Shown: piece after piece, positions 60,360 through 64,000 of the stretch
Position numbering within the stretch: the first letter of the stretch is position 1
How the letters are laid out: each line of letters starts with the position of its first letter
Origin: Pseudomonadota bacterium
Lineage (GTDB): Bacteria; Pseudomonadota; Gammaproteobacteria; Burkholderiales; Burkholderiaceae_B
Direction of reading: 5' to 3'
Assembly (NCBI GenBank): GCA_023440825.1
Contig: JAEXRL010000013.1
Span: 27,286-91,285 of the forward strand
Length of the DNA stretch: 64,000 nucleotides
Program-made: the position numbers and the translations under genes
Notes under the pieces: model-generated
What the model was told of the DNA's origin: nothing
Seen by the model: only the letters and a program-made list of their open reading frames with translations
The model's database searches: none

Positions 60360-61139
60360 TCAAGCTATGTTGCGCATGCCTCTTTTGCAAATTCGTATCG
60401 TGCTTTGTTGTTGTGGGGATGCTTGCAGCCACAGCTTGCATAGTTGCCTGACCCAGTCTGCTTGAGTCTTAGCGGCATCATTAAGCCAGTTGGCGACAGA
60501 GTCTTGCACATACGTGCTGGGATCAGCACGTAAAGCGGTCAATATAGGTAAAGCCATGTCAGGCGTTTCCTTTAGTATCGCAATATGGCTACACCACACG
60601 CCTCTAGGACGCAGTGCCTCACAGGCAAAGCGACGTATACGTTCGGATGGATGCTCCGTCCACGGCTGTAGTAGCGTGATAGCTCTGGGCAAGTCTTGTA
60701 CTAAATGGGGCCGAGTGGCCATCCATGCCCATTCTCGCACTCCGAAATGCATATCGTCAGCGAAGGTTTGCATGGCGTCTAGGCGTAAACTGAGCTCTAG
60801 GTCTGTCCGTGCTCCAATCATGAAGCAGGCCCAGCCTCGTACGGTATCTGCCTGATGCGCTTGGCAATAGATCAAGCCCTGCTCGCCGAGGGTCCGCCAG
60901 AGTAGTGCGCCAATCGTACTCATGCGTTTGAGTATGCCCAGTTCTTGGGCGTGTTCAATTTCCTCAAGGCAGGAGGGGGTGAGCTGAGGCAGCACGCTGC
61001 GTGCCAATTGTGCCTGATCCAGCGCCAGGCATTCCGTTAGAGTGAGGCTGGATAGGACACCACGAGATAAGCCGTCCAGCACATCGCTGGGTATATCAGT
61101 GGCGCGCACAGCGCCTTTACGTGTTGAGTTCAGAGTCAT
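60360..61139 (-). CDS. HEAT-repeat DNA alkylation repair protein (AlkC/AlkD-like)
   Basis: A 259-residue all-helical protein. The C-terminal part shows the pattern of the AlkC/AlkD HEAT-like glycosylases: FGVREWAWMATRPHL, HPSERIRRFACEALRPRGVW and LPILTALRADPSTYVQDSVANWLNDAAKT. Family members remove 3-methyladenine or 7-methylguanine by holding DNA in a concave surface. I cannot tell AlkC from AlkD-type subfamilies with certainty, nor confirm catalytic residues. It is a single gene next to the tRNA pair; its stop is at 60360 and about 210 bases to the tRNAs hold no recognisable element. Confidence 0.75.
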   Translation of the reverse strand: MTLNSTRKGAVRATDIPSDVLDGLSRGVLSSLTLTECLALDQAQLARSVLPQLTPSCLEEIEHAQELGILKRMSTIGALLWRTLGEQGLIYCQAHQADTVRGWACFMIGARTDLELSLRLDAMQTFADDMHFGVREWAWMATRPHLVQDLPRAITLLQPWTEHPSERIRRFACEALRPRGVWCSHIAILKETPDMALPILTALRADPSTYVQDSVANWLNDAAKTQADWVRQLCKLWLQASPQQQSTIRICKRGMRNIA

Positions 61140-61361
61140 GATGAATTGCTTGGAGTTGCATAGAGCAGGGTGCTAAACGAGCTTGAGAAGTAGGGGCAGG
61201 AATATGTCTGTTTAATCTGAATTTACAGTATAGGGATGCAGCGTGAGCACGGCAATTTCGATGTGGGTCGACCTGTGTGCCCACGCTATGGTAGATTGCC
61301 GTAGATGCTCGAGGCCAGACAAGGTGGCTAAATAAAAAATACCTAGATTAGGAGTTAAGCA

Positions 61362-62342
61362 ATGATGAAAGCCGTTGAAATCACAGCTTTTGGTGGACCA
61401 GAGGTTTTGGTGCTAGGAGAGCGCCCCATGCCCGAGCCGCAGGCGGGCGAAGTGCTGGTCAAGGTGGCGGCGGCTGGCGTGAATCGTCCCGATGTTTTTC
61501 AGCGACAAGGGGGCTATGCGCCACCTCCTGATGCTACGGATATCCCGGGTCTGGAGTTGGCCGGGGAAATCATTGCTGGCGCTGTGCAAGGTAGCGGCTT
61601 TTCCATTGGTGATCAGGTGTGTGCTTTAGTGGCAGGTGGTGCGTACGCCGAGTACTGTATCGTGCCCATACAGCAGTGCTTGCCTATTCCTGCTGGGCTG
61701 AGCCTAGTGGAGGCAGCAGGGTTGCCGGAAACATTCTTTACGGTGTGGAGTAATGTGTTTGACCGTGGCGCCCTGGCAGAAGGTGAAAGCTTGTTGGTTC
61801 ATGGTGGTGCCAGCGGTATTGGCACGACGGCTATTCAGCTGGCGGTCACGATGGGGCACACGGTGTATGCAACAGCAGGCAGTGATGAGCGCGTGGAAGC
61901 CATTAATAAACTAGGGGCTATAGGCATTAATTATCGTACCCAGGTATATGAAGAAGTTATTCAGGCTCATACTCAGGGGCGTGGAGTGGATGTTGTGCTG
62001 GATATGGTGGCAGGCGAGTATGTAAACCGCGATATTAACTGTTTGGCGGACGATGGCCGAATTGTCATCATTGCCCTATTGGGTGGCGCTAAGGCCACGA
62101 TTAATTGCGCAGAGATTCTACGACGCCGCTTGACGATCACAGGCTCTACGCTCAGGCCGCGACCAGTGGCCTTTAAGGCTGCCATTGCGAAAAACTTAGC
62201 GCAGCATGTCTGGCCCTTGCTGGAAAAGTCATTGATACGTCCTCAAATTTACGCACAGTTCCCTTTAGGGCAAGCGGCGCAGGCGCACGCCATGATGGAA
62301 GCCGGTGAGCAAATCGGAAAAATTATCCTGGTGACAGATTAG
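61362..62342 (+). CDS. NAD(P)H quinone oxidoreductase, zeta-crystallin-like MDR family
   Basis: A 326-residue zinc-free medium-chain dehydrogenase/reductase of the PIG3/quinone oxidoreductase group. The N-terminal GroES-like domain has GVNRPDVFQRQGGYAPPPDATDIPGLELAGEI; the Rossmann part has LVHGGASGIGTTAIQLAVTMGHTVYATAGSDERVEAIN. There are two adjacent ATG codons; AGGAG precedes the first. In Bordetella-type genomes a gene of this kind sits between pnp and tpiA, as here, apart from the inserted genes. Confidence 0.88.
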   Translation: MMKAVEITAFGGPEVLVLGERPMPEPQAGEVLVKVAAAGVNRPDVFQRQGGYAPPPDATDIPGLELAGEIIAGAVQGSGFSIGDQVCALVAGGAYAEYCIVPIQQCLPIPAGLSLVEAAGLPETFFTVWSNVFDRGALAEGESLLVHGGASGIGTTAIQLAVTMGHTVYATAGSDERVEAINKLGAIGINYRTQVYEEVIQAHTQGRGVDVVLDMVAGEYVNRDINCLADDGRIVIIALLGGAKATINCAEILRRRLTITGSTLRPRPVAFKAAIAKNLAQHVWPLLEKSLIRPQIYAQFPLGQAAQAHAMMEAGEQIGKIILVTD

Positions 62343-62441
62343 CGCACATCCTGTTAGACGAACCTTGGCCGCTCACGGTACAATACTGGGTTAGCTAAAT
62401 GCTTTCTTTAATTTTTACTAGATGAGCGGTAACGCGAGGTG

Positions 62442-62467
62442 ATGGAACAAGGCTATGGAACAAGGTC
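62442..62467 (+). repeat. 13-bp tandem duplication at the tpiA start codon
   Basis: ATGGAACAAGG occurs twice with a 13-base period (62442 and 62455). The second copy is the tpiA start; the first opens a 13-codon out-of-frame reading frame that ends at 62483, overlapping the beginning of tpiA. Confidence 0.8.
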
Positions 62468-63219
62468 TTACTGGGGCGCATAGGCGTAAACGGTTGCTGG
62501 TGGGTAACTGGAAAATGCACGGCTCCTTACAGGCAAATGCATCGTTGCTAGCCGAATTAAAACAAGGTGCTGCGCACACTGAAGCACATTGTGATGTCGT
62601 AGTCTGTGCCCCGTTTTTGTATGTGCCACAGTTGCGGCAGTTACTTGAGGGCAGTTCCATCGCGGTAGGGGCGCAAGATGTCAGCGCCCACGATCAGGGA
62701 GCCTACACTGGGGAAGTCTCCGCGCATATGCTCTCTGATCTGGATTGTCGATGGGTGATAGTGGGGCATTCCGAGCGCAGGCAGTATCATGCTGAAACGG
62801 ATCAGCTCATCGCTGAAAAAATTCGTCGTGCGCTGGAGGCAGGTTTGCGTCCTATTTTATGCGTAGGAGAAACGGCTCAGGATCGCCAGGCGGGCACCAC
62901 GTATGAGGTGATCCGCCAGCAGTTGGCCTTGTTGCTCCAGTGGTCGCAGGACGACTTAAGCCGGCTCAGCGTGGCTTATGAGCCAGTCTGGGCTATAGGA
63001 AGTGGTCAAAGTGCCACGCCCGAGCAAGCTCAGGATGTGCATGCGTTCATACGCGCGCAATGGCCGTCTGGCTTGGCGGCTGGTTTGCATATTTTGTATG
63101 GGGGTAGTGTGAAATCGCAAAACGCGGCTCAGCTATTTGCCATGCCTGATATAGATGGTGCCCTGGTGGGCGGAGCGTCATTGGATGCTCGTGAATTCTT
63201 ACAAATTGCGGCCGCTTAA
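62455..63219 (+). CDS. tpiA: Triosephosphate isomerase
   Basis: Interconverts dihydroxyacetone phosphate and glyceraldehyde 3-phosphate. 254 residues with the substrate lysine in LLVGNWKMHG, catalytic histidine in WVIVGHSERRQYH, catalytic glutamate in VAYEPVWAIGSGQSATPEQ and the phosphate loop YGGSVKSQNAAQL. The N-terminus has a short basic extension (MEQGLTGAHRRKR) relative to the usual start. It is 17 bases upstream of secG, as in related genomes. Confidence 0.97.
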   Translation: MEQGLTGAHRRKRLLVGNWKMHGSLQANASLLAELKQGAAHTEAHCDVVVCAPFLYVPQLRQLLEGSSIAVGAQDVSAHDQGAYTGEVSAHMLSDLDCRWVIVGHSERRQYHAETDQLIAEKIRRALEAGLRPILCVGETAQDRQAGTTYEVIRQQLALLLQWSQDDLSRLSVAYEPVWAIGSGQSATPEQAQDVHAFIRAQWPSGLAAGLHILYGGSVKSQNAAQLFAMPDIDGALVGGASLDAREFLQIAAA

Positions 63220-63236
63220 GGTCACGGAGTTATTGA

Positions 63237-63737
63237 ATGGGTAATTTGTCTTCCGTATTGCTAGCGGTGCAAGTCTTGTCTTCGCTGGCCATCATCGGTT
63301 TGGTTTTGTTGCAGCAAGGCAAGGGCGCCGACATGGGCTCGGCTTTTGGTAGCGGGTCAGCGGGCAGCGTATTTGGTGCGGCAGGTGCGGCTAATTTCTT
63401 GTCGCGTTTAACGAAGTGGGCAGCGATCGTGTTCTTTGTTACCACAGGTGGTTTGGCATGGGTGGCTCATCATCCTAGCAAGCAGGCGACCGAGGGTGTC
63501 ATGCAGGGTTACGAGTCTTCCGTGCCGGGCGGAGCCGCCAACGATACGGTAGTGCCCGCCTTAACGCCGGCAGTCCCATCACTTGAGGTTCCGTCGTTGG
63601 AAAATACGCCAGCGGCAAATGAAGTGCCTTCTGGTGGCCAGGTGCCAGCGCCCGAGGCCAATTCATCAGTAGGTGCTGCTACTGAGCCAGGCGATAGCGC
63701 CTCTACTGAAACTCCAGAGTCGGGTACGCAGCAGTAA
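63237..63737 (+). CDS. secG: Preprotein translocase subunit SecG
   Basis: Small membrane subunit of SecYEG. The first 75 residues are the conserved part: helix LLAVQVLSSLAIIGLVLLQQGKGADMG, then AFGSGSAGSVFGAAGAANFLSRLTKWAAIVFFVTTGGLAW. The 166-residue protein carries a long C-terminal tail rich in Pro, Ala, Glu and Ser (NDTVVPALTPAVPSLEVPS...), typical of betaproteobacterial SecG and probably disordered. It is followed by tRNA-Leu, and in related genomes by the nuo operon, which would lie just beyond the window. Confidence 0.95.
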   Translation: MGNLSSVLLAVQVLSSLAIIGLVLLQQGKGADMGSAFGSGSAGSVFGAAGAANFLSRLTKWAAIVFFVTTGGLAWVAHHPSKQATEGVMQGYESSVPGGAANDTVVPALTPAVPSLEVPSLENTPAANEVPSGGQVPAPEANSSVGAATEPGDSASTETPESGTQQ

Positions 63738-63885
63738 ATAAGTGCTCCCTAGGCGCTGTGCGGCTAGGGTGTGTTGTTATTTGGCGGCTTTTTTTAGCCT
63801 TCTTAAGTAAGCTGTGCCTATATTGAGTTTTTTTCTGTGTGGGCTTGTTTATTACATGGATAATCGTGCTAGAATAGTCGTCTTT

Positions 63886-63970
63886 GCCGACGTGGTGGAA
63901 TTGGTAGACACGCTATCTTGAGGGGGTAGTGGCGAAAGCTGTACGAGTTCGAGTCTCGTCGTCGGCACCA
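63886..63970 (+). tRNA. tRNA-Leu (GAG)
   Basis: An 85-base class II tRNA. The acceptor pair is GCCGACG/CGTCGGC with discriminator A and encoded CCA. The anticodon loop is CTTGAGG, anticodon GAG. A TAGAAT at 63870-63875 is a candidate -10 box, with a loose TTGTTT 19 bases further upstream. Confidence 0.95.
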
Positions 63971-64000
63971 AACAAAAAGCTCTGTGATGGCAGAGCATGG

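Noticed and set aside
63747..63769. CCCTAG/CTAGGG hairpin after secG as a terminator
   Set aside because: Only a 6-bp stem with an 11-base loop and no proper T-run; too weak to call.
1..64000. CRISPR arrays, insertion sequences, prophage or integrase-flanked islands
   Set aside because: I found no regularly spaced repeats, transposase or integrase frames, or tRNA-flanked direct repeats around the accessory-looking operons.

Overview
The window looks like chromosome from a betaproteobacterium of the Alcaligenaceae (Bordetella/Alcaligenes relatives). The reasons are the gene order ilvI-ilvH-ilvC / pssA-rpsO-pnp ... qor-tpiA-secG-tRNA-Leu(GAG), a bhuRSTUV-type haem locus, a Get3-like ATPase with a small protein ending in Cys-Cys next to cstA, and roughly even base composition. 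This placement comes from gene content and family knowledge, not from a database search. I saw no CRISPR array, prophage, transposase or rRNA operon.

Left part (1-19.7 kb): an edge-truncated small gene, an Lrp/AsnC regulator, aspA, a TauE/SafE permease, an HPP-CBS membrane protein beside murI, a solute-binding-like protein without signal peptide, and ssuD. Next comes a four-gene operon on the minus strand (jetC-jetB-jetA-jetD order, 8240-14807). It encodes an SMC/MukB-like ATPase, a MukE-like and a kleisin-like subunit, and a short Toprim nuclease. I read it as a Wadjet/MksBEFG-type DNA-surveillance system with the non-standard order C-B-A-D. It is followed by a conserved trio (cstA, cory-CC-star protein, ArsA/Get3-like ATPase) and an MFS transporter.

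Middle part (19.7-36 kb): tRNA-Cys, a MocR-family (GntR plus aminotransferase) regulator, pdxY and yggS form a vitamin B6 module. Three copies of a 16-bp palindrome lie at its promoters and are a strong candidate operator. Then come a PD-(D/E)XK-like orphan gene, a FadH-type reductase, a MerT/MerP-like pair overlapping a Tat-exported transglutaminase, dbpA, tRNA-Arg, bdhA, yaaA and a FUSC (YccS-like) membrane protein.

Right part (36-64 kb): ilvI-ilvH-ilvC behind a possible attenuator; a Fur-box-preceded haem-uptake operon (bhuR-hmuS-hmuT-hmuU-hmuV) in which hmuU is cut by one in-frame TGA; pssA, rpsO, pnp; a YbiO-like mechanosensitive channel; and an eight-gene operon (polar amino-acid ABC transporter, C45-type amidohydrolase, RpiR regulator, two crotonases, ADP-forming acyl-CoA synthetase). 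That operon reads as import, hydrolysis, CoA activation and hydration of an unknown N-acyl compound. The window ends with tRNA-Leu(UAA), tRNA-Ser(UGA), a HEAT-repeat alkylation-repair protein, qor, tpiA, secG and tRNA-Leu(GAG).

Where several start codons are possible I chose the one with a Shine-Dalgarno sequence or family-typical N-terminus, so some coordinates are shorter than the longest open frame.
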